Assembly (NCBI GenBank): GCA_018806985.1
Contig: JADANN010000462.1
Location: 1,541,501 to 1,605,500 of the forward strand
From: Angiostrongylus vasorum
Lineage: Eukaryota > Nematoda > Chromadorea > Rhabditida > Metastrongylidae
Direction: 5' to 3'
Length of the DNA: 64,000 bases
Shown: piece by piece, positions 1-12,838 of the stretch
How the letters are laid out: every line of letters starts with the position of its first letter
Position numbering within the stretch: position 1 is the stretch's first letter
Notes under the pieces: generated by a model
Database searches by the model: none
What the model saw: the letters and a program-made list of their open reading frames with translations, nothing else
What the model was told of the DNA's origin: nothing
Translations under genes and position numbers: made by a program

Positions 1-3000
1 GTTTTTGTAACTGCACGAGAGCTCTTTATAAGGCAAAACTACACAATTCAATACGACTGTTTCGGGAGCGATAGAGACATCTGAGCCAAGAATTGTCAGC
101 GACGGATTGAGGCGCCCATCCGATAGGAAAAGCGGCTTATTTTCAAGCTAAAAGAAAACGTTAACGCCTTTTAAAACTAACAGTAACCATGATTTCTTAG
201 AGATAGTGTTTATGTCTTGAAAAAATTCCGCGTCTGAACAATTAATGTCGCTGCACCACAACATATTCGTGCATGGTGAATGAAAAAAATTTAGCCTTTT
301 ACTAACACATAACGCGCAATCGTAGGTTGTTTACAAATGACGCTAATCTACCGATCATAAGAGAACTTGCGAAATTGAGAACTTCAAAGACTTATGAAAG
401 AAATTTAGCTCTACTGATTTAAATGGATATTCTAATCCTTACAAAGCACCCTCAATTTCAAATTTTTAAAACTCTCAAAGCAAGCACAACGCCCAAAACA
501 ACGTATATTGGGTAGATCAACGTTTCCTGGTGGACGAAATTCCGCTTGTTCAATTGCACTCCTCTTGGCAACACGAGCTTGACGCAAGAAAACTAAGAGA
601 AATACAATTTTAACCTTTTTACTTACTGCCTACTCTTTTTGTTGGCAGGGTATATTGCGAGATATAACTTCAACGAATCTGTGATATTTGCAAAACTCTG
701 GACCACAGGTGTCTATGGTGGGGAACGAACGCGCTATTGTTCTTTCCGGGGAGCAACGCGTTCACCACCACACCATGCGGGTCCTTCGTTACGCCTGTCT
801 TCAATGCCTGAATGGGTTCAATGCCGATTTGGGCTCCCCAAACCAATCCCGTCGACGGGTGATTGCTGATGGCAAAAGATCGAAAGAGCTAGCTGAGAGA
901 CAGGTGAAACGAAGGACTCACATTGTGTGGTGGTGAACGCGTTACCCTCGGAAAGGACAATACCGCGTTCGTTCCCCACCATAGGCACCTGCGGTCAGAG
1001 TTTTGCAAATATCTCAGCTTCGTTGAAGCTAAGAGAAATACGTTTCTTGTGAAGAGAAAGGAATTCCAATGATTTGTGAAGGTGAAAAAATAATGATTAT
1101 TAATAATTCTAATAATGGTATCAACAATAGCAAAATAACTTATCTTAATAGTAGATTTTGACAATTTTAACCCACAATAATAAACTCTCTAGCACACTTT
1201 GACTGAGGCATTTGGTCTCCGGCTTCTCTTTCGCATGATCTGGTTCCCTGTAGTCCCGAGGTCAGCCTGGCCAAAGTCTGCCCCAGGTCTTCACCACCAC
1301 AGGCAGTCGCAGCCCTCGTGGATCGGAGGGAGATTTACCACCATGCGACTTTGATAGCAGGACGGTGGTGGATCCTGGTTTTGGTTTACTCTCAGCTACG
1401 CTTCCTGATGGAAACGCCGGACTCCTTCTCAACTTGGGATGTCCTGCCAGGGGATGGATCCCCAGCTGTACATCGCAGTCCGACACCCAGGAACACCTCC
1501 CAGCCACGATGAAGCGGTAAACCGTTGGGAGGTGCCTCTTAATTAGGATTGAATTAATACAAAACCCAGCAGTTTCCCCTGATAATGCTGACTTCTATCC
1601 TCTGATTCCTAGAAAATGTTTTGGCAGCCAGAAAGTGTAAGCGTTACCATAGAAATTTATGAAATATTCAACACCATTATTAACATTAAGGAGGGTCGGT
1701 AGCGTGGTAGTAGTGGCCCCGTTCGTCATAAGTATGGTGCAGCACCTATGCTGCTCACCTAGGCTCACCGAACCGGTCATCCCTCCAAGGTCGATAAATA
1801 GGTAGCAGACTTGAATGGGAACAGTACACTCTCTGCGATCCAAGTGGGAACGCTACAACACGGTTATCTCAGACATTAGGATGAATCGACTCAACAAGCA
1901 CTTAACGACATTTATAGAGATGACTACAATCCTCAAGCAACAGTGGAACCCAAGCATGAAAAGTGAGATCTTCGTGGATGATGGATGGAAAAAAACAAAA
2001 CGAATGCAAAAAGTGCTGAGTTCTACCCGGTACATGCGAAGACGGGTCGTGTAAAAAAATTTCCTGAAAAATTTAACATTAACCTTAGCAAATGGAAGGT
2101 TGGGATTCGGCGTGATTGGAATCCCCTCCACGCGAGCCCAAGCTCCCACTATTGAACGCCAACCAATAACGGAATGTAAAACACAGGCATGCTCATTCAC
2201 AACTGCATCAGCAAGAATTATCGACTCTTTTATTCTAACACCCTTTCCTATCTTGGCATTTGCGCCTATGCTGACGTTAGGACCTATTTTAGCCGATTTG
2301 TCGACCTGAACGAAGAAAAAATGTACTAGTGAAATGACTAAAGAGCACATTTGCACAACGAAATGACTTTCGTAGTGCACATATATACCTCCGCACTGGG
2401 ATCAATGAATACATCACCGATAATCTGCGCACGATCCTTACACAAACGAGCTGCATATCGCTTCTTGAACAAACGAAGATAGTGTCTATTGGCATAAAGG
2501 ACGGCTCTAAAACAGTTATTGGGAGAAAGTACGGTAAAAACTGAAAGGACCTTTCAAAATGAGGAAGCGTAATATGAGAGAAGATTCCTAATAATGAAAA
2601 CAACGCCTGAGTAAAAATCTCATCTCCGGACTCCAGTAATTTGAATTCCAAAATACATCCATCATTATTTCAGTACACCATAATATAGAATTACAGTATT
2701 GAAGATTTTCTTGCTAAGTCTGAGAAATTCTCTAATATCAAATGTCATTTCCAGCACATATGGCTGGAAGCACATTTTCTATTGAGGGCCCATGGGACGA
2801 TGCTTTAACTTCGGCGTATGTGATAAGAACTCAAATCACATCCATCAGTCTGGTTTTCTGCTTCGACACATAATCCCGCCTCTTTTAAAAAGTATTCGAC
2901 AATTCCTCTATGTATCTTCCCATGCTTCTTAAACACATTCAACTCCTGCATGTAGTGAAGAAGGAAAAAAGAACTTTTCACTACGCTGCTGTCGGTCACG

Positions 3001-6000
3001 TGTGCTTAGACGTGCTCTTTAATACACGCATAGTCGTTCGCTCCATCCAACGCACCGTTCACCAAGCCTTCCATCTCTTCGGGGTTGGCAAGTTGGAACC
3101 AGATTTTACGGTAAGACAAAAATATGGAATGATACATTGCTAGGTCTTCACAAGTCATTGTGTATAGACAGATATCCATCCAACCACCTCTGACCATGTT
3201 TGATGAAATCAAATGCATGGCGGATCGCTCAGGAATTCATCAATTCCGGACGTTCTATCGTCAGCCCTATGTTGCTGTTAGCATTTAGTTCAGTTTCGCA
3301 ACGAATATGGGCAATAACGAGTTTCGCAGGCATGAATAATGAAAATGGAAGACGAATTCATTTTTGATCGATCCTTCAGTGACAGCGAACAAGCCAAATA
3401 CCTTCAGAAGAAAAAAAGAAAACAGAAATCCCTTGTGCTTCCTTCCAAATCTGAAGAATTTGAACTGGAGGATAAAAACGTAAGTGATGATGGTAAGTAG
3501 TCAAACCGTGCAGTGTCTTGCGGCACATAGATTCTCTATTACAATTCTGGTATAAGTAGATAATTTCTGATTGAATACACTTAACGAATATACTTCCATG
3601 AAATATTTATGGATGCTATCTGGGTTAGAACGAAACGAATACACAAAATGGAAACTTAAGTCATAGGGAAGTGGCAACTATGGAAGAGATCCAAGAAACA
3701 TTCATTAGTCTGCTTTCGGAAGGGAATCTTTTGGTTCGTGGACTTATGGGTCCAATGAAGTGATAAGAGATAGGTTTGAAAACCTGTTTATTCACCATCT
3801 ATTGGTAAACACGTCTTTTAGATTTAGCTATTCAGACGTGTGTGGTGCTGCTAGTTATATTACAAGACTGCGCAGAAAACATCGGCAAACATATTCAAGG
3901 AAACTGCAAAAATATTGACGAGTTGCGTTGGTTGTTATAAGTATTGGTAAAATGTCGTGACTACCTATCAGTTCGCATACCGAGCAGTTGCATATGGTGT
4001 ACTCGGTGCCAAAAATTCCTGTTTGTTTATTTCAAAAATAAACACGAAAGTGTAGTGGAGACTGTGGATTGTAATGATTGTAGAGCAGTTGTTTGGGCAG
4101 AATATATTTTACAGTCTGTATCTGTAAAGAACCCAAAAACTGCATGGAAACGATGACGGGAGCGCATTCCGTGAGATCTCGTTGGAATACCTTAGTACCT
4201 ACCAAGCTTGCTACCCTACGTTGTACGAACAAGCTAGCACAAAGAACACACTATCTTATCGCTTATTTTTTTTTCATGACAGGATACGATGTGAAGTACA
4301 ACCACAATGACTCAAGGTCCAATGCCGATTTGTGCTTCCAGATCGTTCCCACTGACGGTTGATTGCTGATGTCACCGACAGGGTAAAAAAGTGGCTGAGA
4401 TAAAGGCAAAATAAGGGCCTCGGTCGTTATGGTGGATAACACGTGAACCTGCGGCAAGCATAATCACTGGTTCGAAGCCCATCTGTGGCTCCGACTTTTG
4501 CTCATATCTCAGCACTCTTATAGCACGAAAAAAAAATTTCCTTTTAATTTAATGCACATAGGAAATAGTTATTCGTCGTCAATAACTGGTAACACCTCAG
4601 TGGTAAGGAGATATCGACTGACCACAAAAAGTGTAGCATAAAAGCTCTCCGAAGCAGAATAAACAGCTGGAGAGAACATAAAACGGAACTAACACATAGT
4701 GAACCGTTGTTGTTACAGTTACTCCGTATAAGAATCTATAGAATTTTCAAAACATTCAGAAAGACTAACGCTGCTGTTTTTGTTTGACTCCACCAGCGAG
4801 TTGTGTGCAGAGCAAAAAGTTTCCCGTTATAGGCCATCTGAGGAAAGATGTCTGTTTCAAACCATAAGTTACTAATTGAATCGGCATTGAGTCCCTAGAA
4901 GACCAAAATTAGCAAGCAATTAAGAACCTATATCAAAACATTAGTTTGTCTATGGGAGTTTCCTACACCGACCATAATTGCACTTGTTTTCATGAGATAA
5001 ACTCCACATGATATGTGAGTGGAGACAAATGTTGTGGGCTTATCAACGTAGTGCACGACACGACCATTATTATCAATCACCACCTGAAAGAGCTAAATTT
5101 AAAAGTTCTGAAAATATGGACTTAAGACCAATGTGGATCACGTGAGTGAAAAAAGTATTTTCTTTCATCTGCATCACTACTCACATATTGTCGTTCTATA
5201 CTTATGGCTCTGTGGAGAAAGTTAACGATTTTCAACATACAACCATTATTATGCGGAGATATTTGCAAAACTCCGCACCGCAGGTGTCTTCGATGGGCAA
5301 CGAACGCGCTATTGCCTTTTCCGGGGGCCAACGCGTTCACTCCCACACCATGCGGGTCCCTCGTTTCGCCTTTCTCTCAATTAGTTAGTTTTCTATCTAC
5401 CAGTGCCATCAGCGATCATTCGTCAGCAGCATTGATCTGGGGAGCCAAAATCATCAATGAACCCAGTTAAGCTGCGGCTGTGGTCGGAAAATATTTCAGC
5501 ATCATTATGATCGTATCACACATAATACCCTGCCTCGAAAAAATTTTAGTATGCAGTAACCAAAAAGTTAAAATTAAGGTTTTCAGCACACTTGATAGAT
5601 ACGCAAGTGTAGACCAATTATTTCAAAACAATGATATTCCTTTTGTTTCCTGTACAAGTCTGCAGTCTATGCTCAGCATTTTCCAATAGCATCAGATAAT
5701 CCGAGTTACATTAGTAATCACTGTATAAGACTATTCTAAAATCCTAACACACGGAAAACGCAATGAGTATCATAAACAATCCATACATTTAACATAAAGA
5801 GAGGGCATACAACTTCAGGTCACAAATAATCATAGTAACTTGAAAAACGAATTTGATGGAGCAGTAAGACAACAGATACGAAAGAACTCACGTTTCCAAA
5901 ATTACCGCTTTGTTCTCGAGTGGCCTCCGTGGTAAGAAGCAAACAACTATCATCAGGTAATGAAGCAATACGTTCAACCATCTCATCTACAGGAAGGTCT

Positions 6001-7013
6001 CCGCAAACATCGCCGTTGATGACGAAAACTCCCTCGGGAAAATCACCAACAATGGTGTCTCTCTGAGCTACCAGTCCACCAGCAGTACCTCAAAATTAAA
6101 CAGCTCTTAGAAAAACAGAAAGGTTTAAATTTAAGCCACTATATTAGATGTAGCCTTTCATACGAGATGTGATTGTCGTTCACGAATAGGAAAAGTGAAG
6201 AAAACGAAGTAAGCCGGATTACCCATAGGCTGCTGTTCCTGAGCGTACTTTATAGAGATGCGGTAGGTTTGCTGACATCGTCCAATGAAGTCGGTGAACA
6301 GCTCAGAAGAGTACGAACCAATTAAGACAACTTCGGAAAGACCAGGGAGCTGAAGTTCGGAAAACGATGATTATAGTTAGCAGAAGCTCAGATTAAAGTA
6401 GTTCATTTAGGCGCTGTTAGAAGCACGCTCTGGTTTGATAATGAACAATATGAAGGATTTTCATTTCCATTCAGCACGTTGAAGACCTATGCACACTTGA
6501 ATTTCAACACCTAACAGAAGTGTGCGACCTTGACAAAAATCAAATCAAACGAAAAAAAGCAAGATCCAAAGTCTTCTGCACTGAAAAGTACCTGAGCAAG
6601 CTGATCAATGTGGTGTTCCACTAATGGGACGCCAGCAATCGGAAAAAGAGGTTTTGGAAGCTGAAGAGAGAGTGGACGGAAACGCGTTCCTGAAGGCAGT
6701 CTAGCACATCTTCAAATGTAACTATGCGAGAAGGAAGGAAGGGAAGGAATCCCTCCTTACCAGCAGTTTCAAGGCATAGAGATCCGAGGACTAAACAACC
6801 TTCAAGACATACCTAGCATTTCATAGTCTACACAGCTAGCATTTCATAGTCTGAGTGGACAGTTCCGTAGTACCACTGCTATTAGAAAAACAGGCAGGAC
6901 GAGGAAAATTGTATAGAGGGACAGAAGAGCGCCAGCTGCGAGGAACATGGAGAAGTGGACTGTCACGCACCTTTCTGCGGTCCGCCGACCAACACCACTG
7001 CCTTGAAGGCCAT
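1..7013 (-). CDS. GMPPA: Mannose-1-phosphate guanylyltransferase regulatory subunit alpha, nine exons, 3' end cut by window
   Basis: GMPPA is the catalytically weak, allosteric partner of GMPPB, which makes GDP-mannose for glycosylation in the cytosol. Exons read on the minus strand: 7013-6971, 6689-6592, 6349-6223, 6088-5892, 5083-4973, 4894-4770, 2506-2389, 2305-2084 and 147-1. All phases join, giving 396 codons before the window edge against about 420 in human. The N-terminal exon encodes [15 protein letters not shown] and the next GTRFRPLS with [11 protein letters not shown], the nucleotidyltransferase signature. Later segments include [22 protein letters not shown] and ISCGVYL. The sixth exon has ETDIFPQMA with WWSQTKTA. 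The last two full exons carry the left-handed beta-helix ([32 protein letters not shown]). The final exon ends in [11 protein letters not shown], so only a few codons lie outside. The donor of the fifth exon (ATG then GTCGGT) is the least certain. Introns hold a nested gene, SINEs and fold-back elements. Confidence 0.93.
640..1045. mobile_element. Fold-back (MITE-like) element, family FB1
   Basis: The two halves are inverted copies. The left arm has GATATTTGCAAAACTC, a GGGGAACGAACGCG block and a hairpin-rich GCGTTCACC stretch; the right arm repeats them in reverse complement near 935-1020. It lies in the last GMPPA intron. Related copies are at 4270-4530, 5225-5515, 25372-25540, 28545-28885 and 58975-59075. 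Confidence 0.75.
1195..1537 (-). repeat. Interspersed repeat family B, copy 1
   Basis: Copy of a roughly 370-bp family seen six times in the window. On its sense strand it starts CCTCCCAACGGTTTACC and includes CACCACCGTCCTGGTATC and a run ending near GGCCCGCACAACC. This copy is reversed and lies in a GMPPA intron. The ORFs across it are shared by all copies as frame accidents, so I do not call them genes. It may be a SINE or another non-autonomous element. Confidence 0.8.
1690..2060 (+). mobile_element. tRNA-like SINE family C, copy 1
   Basis: Shares with 16390-16720, 40205-40520, 49975-50270 and 58480-58600 the blocks GATCCAAGTGGGAACGC, CGACTCAACAAGCA, CAGTGGAACCCAAGC and a 3' end with GACGGGTCGTGTAAAA. 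It lies in a GMPPA intron just beside the exon that ends at 2084. Confidence 0.65.
3000..3250 (+). mobile_element. tRNA-derived SINE family A, copy 1 (degenerate)
   Basis: The body matches the family A blocks: CACCAAGCCTTCCATCTC, a GTCATTGT motif, ATCCATCCAACCACCTC and an end with GCATGGCGGATCGCTCAGG. The tRNA-like head is strongly mutated. It lies inside GMPPA intron 6, just upstream of the nested gene. Confidence 0.7.
3339..3918 (+). CDS. Unrecognised 122-residue protein, three-exon gene nested in a GMPPA intron
   Basis: Three exons join in one open frame: 3339-3479, 3629-3759 and 3822-3918. Donors are AAC then GTAAGT and AA then GTGATA; acceptors are GGGTTAG and TCTTTTAG; phases fit (0, then 2). 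The start follows an acceptor-like GTTTCGCAG, suggesting trans-splicing. The N-terminus is acidic then lysine-rich ([24 protein letters not shown]). A middle helix-like stretch reads [20 protein letters not shown], and the basic C-terminus reads [19 protein letters not shown] do not recognise the family; the composition suggests a small nuclear or nucleolar protein. It runs opposite to GMPPA, wholly inside its sixth intron (2507-4769). A second GTAAGT 13 bases downstream of the first donor could give an alternative exon 1 end. Confidence 0.55.
4270..4530. mobile_element. Fold-back element FB1, divergent copy
   Basis: Shares with 640-1045 the blocks CAATGCCGATTTG and GGTTGATTGCTGATG and ends with a CATATCTCAGCA motif. 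The ends are inverted (CAACCACAATGA at the left). It lies in GMPPA intron 6. Confidence 0.5.
5225..5515. mobile_element. Fold-back element FB1, copy
   Basis: The left part matches 640-1045 closely (GATATTTGCAAAACTCC, GCAACGAACGCGCTATTG, CACACCATGCGGGTCC). The right part diverges and ends in a TTTCAGCATCATTATG sequence that inverts the left end. It lies between GMPPA exons 4 and 5. Confidence 0.65.
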
Positions 7014-8808
7014 CGTCCTCGCTCGGTGAAAACGAGGTCGCGTCGCACAGCGCTGATGTAGCGCTTGTAGCTGTACGAATCCGTCAAACGGCTACCACTT
7101 GCGTGATGATCTAAACATATTCCAGCCATCTTTACAAACAGAAACACCATTTACCCGCAAAGTAACGAAAAATCTAAAAATCAAGTAAGTTTACGATGTA
7201 AGTACCCAACACGCACAACGAAAAATATCCCGAAATCGAACTAAACAAACACTAGGACTAGAGATGACAGTCAGAACGGATGGACTGGACAACAAAGATT
7301 GGATGGGAGGTGGCCATGAATCGATGTCCACGTAAATGCAAATTGGTCCTGGCACGAACATCCGCTAGTGGTCCTCGATATCTTCACCCCTATCAGGGTT
7401 TCTTATTCAAACTGGATGACTTTCATTACCTGATAGCGTTCCGCTCTTCAACTCATCTTCTCGATCTTCAGGGTGAGTATGCTTAGCCAGGACCAACTTT
7501 CTACTAACCTCTGCATTGGTGAGTAGTTTTCTCTTCAAGAGTAGACATGAACTCATTAGGAAAATGAAGCATAAAGTTACTGTCCTTACCGTTGGTTGTG
7601 CTTCTTGGTTCATGTATTCTTTCATTTGGTTCAAGAAGTTTTAGACTGTGCAGTTACCTAGCGACCTTGAGTCCATCCAACATAGGTCGTGGAAATGGTT
7701 CCATGGCTACACATACACGAGCTAGATGAGACCACCACTTTTCGAATACTCATAAAAGCAGGTATACAGCACAAAACGCAGAAAACCGTTTGTTCCCATT
7801 TCTTAGAAAATCCACACACTTTGCTAACACGGTGTTTCCTAACATTTATTTCAATCTCTGACAATAATAGAACTCATCAATAAGTGCCAAATCTCAAGGT
7901 AAGGACTTCACTTGGGTAGCACTGGACTTTTGCACTGTCACTATATACAATATGTCATTAATACATTCATATATCTCATTTGATTAGAATCCTTTGTGAG
8001 GTCAGTACCATCAACGAAATGTAAGTACAAGATAGTGCGGATAAGAAACCACGGACTTTCAGCACGGGTAGAACACAATTCCAAATGCTTTTCTTCGTAA
8101 ATACGGACCTAGTACTCTAAATAATGCTATACAGTTAATCTCCTGTGATAGAATGTTGTACGCTAATGAACAGGATTCATCATGGCACTGGACTTTACAC
8201 TATCAGAATGGCCGCACTCGATTCGAAATCTCCTTGGAAGGCATCCAGTAACAATCTCTAACCAGAGCACAATGGTTCCGGTGGAACTGCTTGGTACGAC
8301 GGTGGAGGCAACATTTCTCTTATCCTGTACTTCTCCCTCAGAATCTCACGTACATCACGTTTCTGAAATGGCATCGTTACGCATACTTCAATTTATCACT
8401 TATCATGTTGTTCCACGCTTCCTCCCTATTTCGAAAGTTCCACCTGTTTCAAGCAGCGCTAGCTCAAACGACTGCCATCACAAGCTATTAAACGCATGAA
8501 AATACAGGACTTTGGTAAGACTACGGAGCAGTTAACGTCACTTACATGATGTGTCGGGTGGCAAGTTCTAAGTTACCACTCCAGGTTTTTCTGGATTATA
8601 GTACCCTCTATGGATATATTGATAGAAATGCGGTGTAGTGGAGGTATGCTCGCTTTCACTTCTCGAATTCATTATTAGAGGACTCGAATCAAAACGAATC
8701 TTTAGTTTACTGACCCCACTGTAATCGGACTCATCCACACCTTAAGATTAGTCTTGATACACCTCCGTTGAAGTGATTCTCTACATAATGCTTCCCTTAA
8801 ATACAATC
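7014..8808. other. Intergenic spacer between GMPPA and the CTDSPL2-like gene
   Basis: Both neighbours run on the minus strand, so this is the GMPPA upstream region and the CTDSPL2-like downstream region. The short ORFs here show no splice framing or family motif. I see no RNA gene or clear repeat. Confidence 0.5.
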
Positions 8809-10218
8809 TTATTGATCCCCGATAAAAAGATCAAATGGGGCAACACTTCTTTGAATATTACGTACAGCAGTTATAATTGCAGCTAGTTCGTCATTTTCTA
8901 CACGTAAGTTAACCTCTTTGGGAAGGCTTTCCAGGAATGGAAGTAGTTTCAGAAGCTCCGTGTCATCCTTCTCATGAAACCAGCTCTCAATTGGAATTCC
9001 ATTATCAATTTGGTAGGCGAACGACTGAGGTGCGTTATCGATGATAACTGTTCGAGAAAGGTCTCTTCCGAGTATGGAAAGATCTTTGATGTAATTTCCG
9101 TAAACGCAAACGCAGTGTTCGCGGAACAGTCTGTGTCGGACCAACCGCTTTTGCGGATCAAGCAGGTTCAATAGCTTGTCGGCATATATTCTCTTGCTAG
9201 CTGTAAAAAGGATAATCTCATAATTAGCTGATAGTCGTTCCAAAAAGGTATGAAGATGAGGCCGCAACCGAACGTAAACCTCGTAAGTGTTATTCTGGAA
9301 ATTGACTGGAAATACCATGGATGCATCAACAAGTGGATTTAGACTGCAGTGTACTAGGGTTTCGTCCAAATCCAATACTAGAGTGAATTCAGGAGTGGAT
9401 CGTGTCCGAAGCGGCAGTGCAGGGCATCGAAACCTCATCTCATCGGTAAGAGGAGGAACATTCGCTAGCATCAGCATACTAGAAAAATGTACAGTCTTCG
9501 TTCCAAACGTACCAACAACAACGATGACAAACAATGAATTTATCGTCTTTTAAGAAGCATCGAAAGGACCATAAACATGTCTACGAATGATGTATAGAAT
9601 GAACTGACTGAAGTTAGGTTCCTTCATGATGTAACGCCCCATTCATTACACGTATAGGTAATCCACAACGAAAATCTTTCTCTTATTTATCGCACCAGCT
9701 ACATTCTAATGGCATCATCAGAGTTCAATACGAAAGGGAAGATATATGAATATTGCACATTGAAATAGATTACGGAAACCAAGTTAGCATGCTAGTGAGG
9801 CTCAGTGTTGTTCAAAATTGCGGGAAATGAAAAGAATTGGCAATGAGGCTACTGTACAGATATGGTAGATAAGAGCGGTCGAATGAGAGTGGGGAGACCG
9901 TGAAACTGACACTGAAAGTGGGACTCACGAGTCGTAGTCGATGACGCACGGGCCGCGGTGCTCGTCGAGCTGGCCGTCGTCGGCCGGACGGTGCTCGTCC
10001 ACCTGCCAGATGAAGTCGTCGGCCGCGTCGGACAGCTTGCGTTTCATCCGTAATCCGCCGACCGTCGCCGTCAGGCACGCGCCGATCGTCCGTCTCCGCC
10101 ACCGCGCACCGCCGATCGATAGATGGCGCTGTGCCCGCTCCCTTTCGCGCCGCATCTCCGCAGCCTCTCGTCGTCTGGCGCTGGTGGGCTGGCAGCGTGC
10201 CCGGAAACTTGCGCTCAT
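8809..10218 (-). CDS. CTDSPL2: CTD small phosphatase-like protein 2 (HAD/SCP family phosphatase), two exons
   Basis: This is a FCP/SCP-type serine/threonine phosphatase that uses an aspartyl-phosphate. Exon 1 is 10218-9929 and exon 2 is 9478-8809; GAC TC joins T ATG in frame, giving about 319 residues (human CTDSPL2 has about 466). Exon 2 begins just before PPLTDE and [13 protein letters not shown], followed by the catalytic [11 protein letters not shown] (DxDxT), [55 protein letters not shown] and [12 protein letters not shown], all diagnostic of the CTDSPL2 branch. Exon 1 encodes an arginine-rich stretch then an acidic one ([14 protein letters not shown]). It is far richer in G+C than its surroundings, and the true start could be an internal Met or an exon farther upstream. 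The acceptor is TTTTCTAG. The catalytic half looks intact. Confidence 0.92.
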
Positions 10219-12838
10219 CGCAGTACGTCCACCCAGTGAGGGAGCTGTGACACCGTGGTGGTGCTCACCTATTGCCTAGGAACGGTCCATCACGGAAGTG
10301 TAGTCAGTGGATGGGTAGACTTACTCGGAACCTAAAAGTGTCTCTTAGATCGGAATTCCATGTAGTGGGTTTTCATCCGAATTTTCTAAGCCGAGGAACA
10401 GATTACGAATTTTCGTCGAAATCATTTGGCGAACTATATAACACTGTATCGGAATTAATCTCATCAACCTTCGAGTGACAGTCGAACATTGGTAATGTCT
10501 ACTGCTCATCTCGGCTGCCCACTGCACTTCGCTCGCTGAAGAAACAGGCAGAACATCACACCTCTCGTTTAACTGGCTAGAGGTGGAGGTTGTGATTTCA
10601 TCTAGGTACATAAGGCGTACAAATCTGCTGCAGTACTTCGACGCAACTTCCATTTCTCGAGCCATTCACAGTCCCTCAGACGTCCAAGGGTTTTATGTTT
10701 TACAAAACTCCCAGTTTACATCAGAAAACAAAACCGGTTTCGAGAGTGCAACTCATGGACAGCGACGACTGTTCAACTAAATAATCTATTTTCTATAAAC
10801 TATATACTATAAAGCTGCGCTATTTGTCCCATTAATCTATCTACTCAAAATATAGTCTTAAACTTAATCTCTACCAATTGTGGCGCAACGACCACCACAA
10901 CGGTCCTCTATGTACTTCCCACCATAGTTTTGAAATATTGGCAGCTTTTGTGCTAAAGGAAAAAAGAAAGGAGAAGAAATTCGTCCACCATGCAACTTGA
11001 TACTCACTTGATACTTGAATGGTCCTTCTTCACTGGTTGTGCGGGCCCCAGCATAATCTCCATCATTCGGAGATTTGCTAGTTAAGCCATTGTGGCTCCG
11101 TGGATTCTCGAGGTCAGCCTGGCCAAAATCTGCCCCAGGTCTTCACCACTGGTGGCAGTCGCAGCCTTTGTAGGTCAGAGGGAGATTTGCCACCATGCGA
11201 TTTTGATACCAGGACGGTGGTGGATCCTGTATTGGTTTACTCTTAGCCAGGCTTCCTGATGGAAACGCCGGACTCCTCAGTTTGGAAGACCTTCTGGGGG
11301 ATGAATCCCTCCACTTTACATCGCAGCCCGACACCCAGAAACACCTCAGCCACGATGAGGCGATAAATCGTTGGGAGGTCACCTTGCAACCCCATTGCTT
11401 TTTAGCGCCTGTAATTAGCAGTAGTAGTATCGCAACAAAAATGTGTGTTTCGACATTTTCATGAGATAACGATAAATATGATTCATCTTGACGATCACAG
11501 AGGAAAGAACAATCTGTTACTTGTCAGAAATAGGATTTCTTACGTTTGAATCACGTCATCGGAAGGTAAGTTGCACGTTGTCGTGGACAGTCGTCATCGG
11601 GAGTGAATAAGAAAAGGCACTGCTGAATATGAGGAGCCTCGGCCGTGTCCCGATGAGGGGTGAAGAATGCGGATCGCGCGACAAACGGGAATTCGTTGAG
11701 ATGGGGTCAGTAATGAGCGGCGAAGCAATGTGGTGCTAACAACCCGAACATCGGTGGCAGTCATTTAGGAGCTAATGGACGATTTCTGCTTGGACGCACA
11801 GAACCAGTGCAGTCTTATGGATTACTTATAACAGGTATTTTGAAGATTAACAGATAGAATCAATAGAAGGACCAGTTATGAGGAACGACAAATGTAAAAA
11901 GGACAATAAAGTTAATGTCTATACTTTTACGTAGTAATAATAACATAATCAGAGTTTAACGAAAATTGAAGTATCAGTTCAGCTTGAAGGACCTGTTGTA
12001 GCAGGGTTCATAGGAAAGTAAAGACTCAAAAAGCTCTTGGGTCGCTTCCAGTTGACCGACAACGTATGTTATCGTGCACAAGCTCTAGAAGTTCTGCGAG
12101 ACCAGATCACTTGTCGGAATTATCAACAGAAATTCCGAGAAAGGCTACGACATTCTTGGCCCTTATCATTGTCGGTGATGAAGTTGTGCATAAAAGGCTT
12201 ATACACCTACAGATTTATGATGTTTGAAGAGAAAAAATCTATATAGAAACGATAATATATTTGAATCAGTGGCCGCGGATGCATTTTTTGGATGAACGAG
12301 TAGACGTATGTGCCGATGATTGCTATAAATGCCTCGTTGGGTGAGAGACCACTACAGAGAAAGATACAACAGATCGGAACGTCCATGAGGAATAGGGAAG
12401 GACTTCCGAATTAGGTCATTCTTAAAATTGAAGAAGAAGGGAAAGGCTGGCATAACAGAACCGGATCGGCGTGATGGATGAATTGAGAAGATAGAACTAT
12501 TCTTCATTCAGTTTTTCTCATATCCCAGCATCCTTGTGGGTTTATTTCACATAATAGCCTACCATGAAAAAAGAGCAATCAGGAAATAAAAGTCAAGCAT
12601 TATTCTTCATTCTCTTATTGTTTCGCTTGTTTACTCAGGTATCCGCATTGATCGCGTGGAAGAGGTATAATAATGCTGTTAAGAAGGTCAGGATGAATAG
12701 TTCATGAGTATAAGCTCTAGATGTAAAAGTAAATTTCGAAATTGTAGGGATTTTAGGTTATGACTGTTTTCGAGGATTATATTTAAAACGAGAGTAAAAA
12801 ATATGTGAGAATAAAAGACGAGGATATATAGTGCTTAC
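10219..12838. other. Gene-poor spacer upstream of the CTDSPL2-like gene
   Basis: It holds the repeat at 11003-11383 and otherwise AT-rich sequence. An ORF at 10345-10665 (minus) has no splice framing or motif I recognise. Around 11570-11800 a more GC-balanced patch occurs but no frame stays open. Confidence 0.4.
11003..11383 (-). repeat. Interspersed repeat family B, copy 2
   Basis: A near-complete copy, reversed, with TGGTCCTTCTTCACTGG, GGCCCCAGCATAATCTCC, GACGGTGGTGGATCCTG and an end in AAATCGTTGGGAGGT. Same family as 1195-1537. Confidence 0.85.

Noticed and set aside
2541..2651. A minus-strand reading [11 protein letters not shown] that looked like the missing GMPPA segment and implied a frameshift
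   Set aside because: The true segment ([17 protein letters not shown]) is at 4894-4770 and joins in phase to 2506, so no frameshift is needed.
3944..4156. ORF with CxxCxxC and CxxC motifs, possible zinc-binding protein
   Set aside because: No convincing start, splice sites or homologue; its frame also overlaps the end region of the nested gene.
10345..10665. 106-codon minus-strand ORF upstream of the CTDSPL2-like gene
   Set aside because: No recognisable motif and no splice sites joining it to a neighbour.
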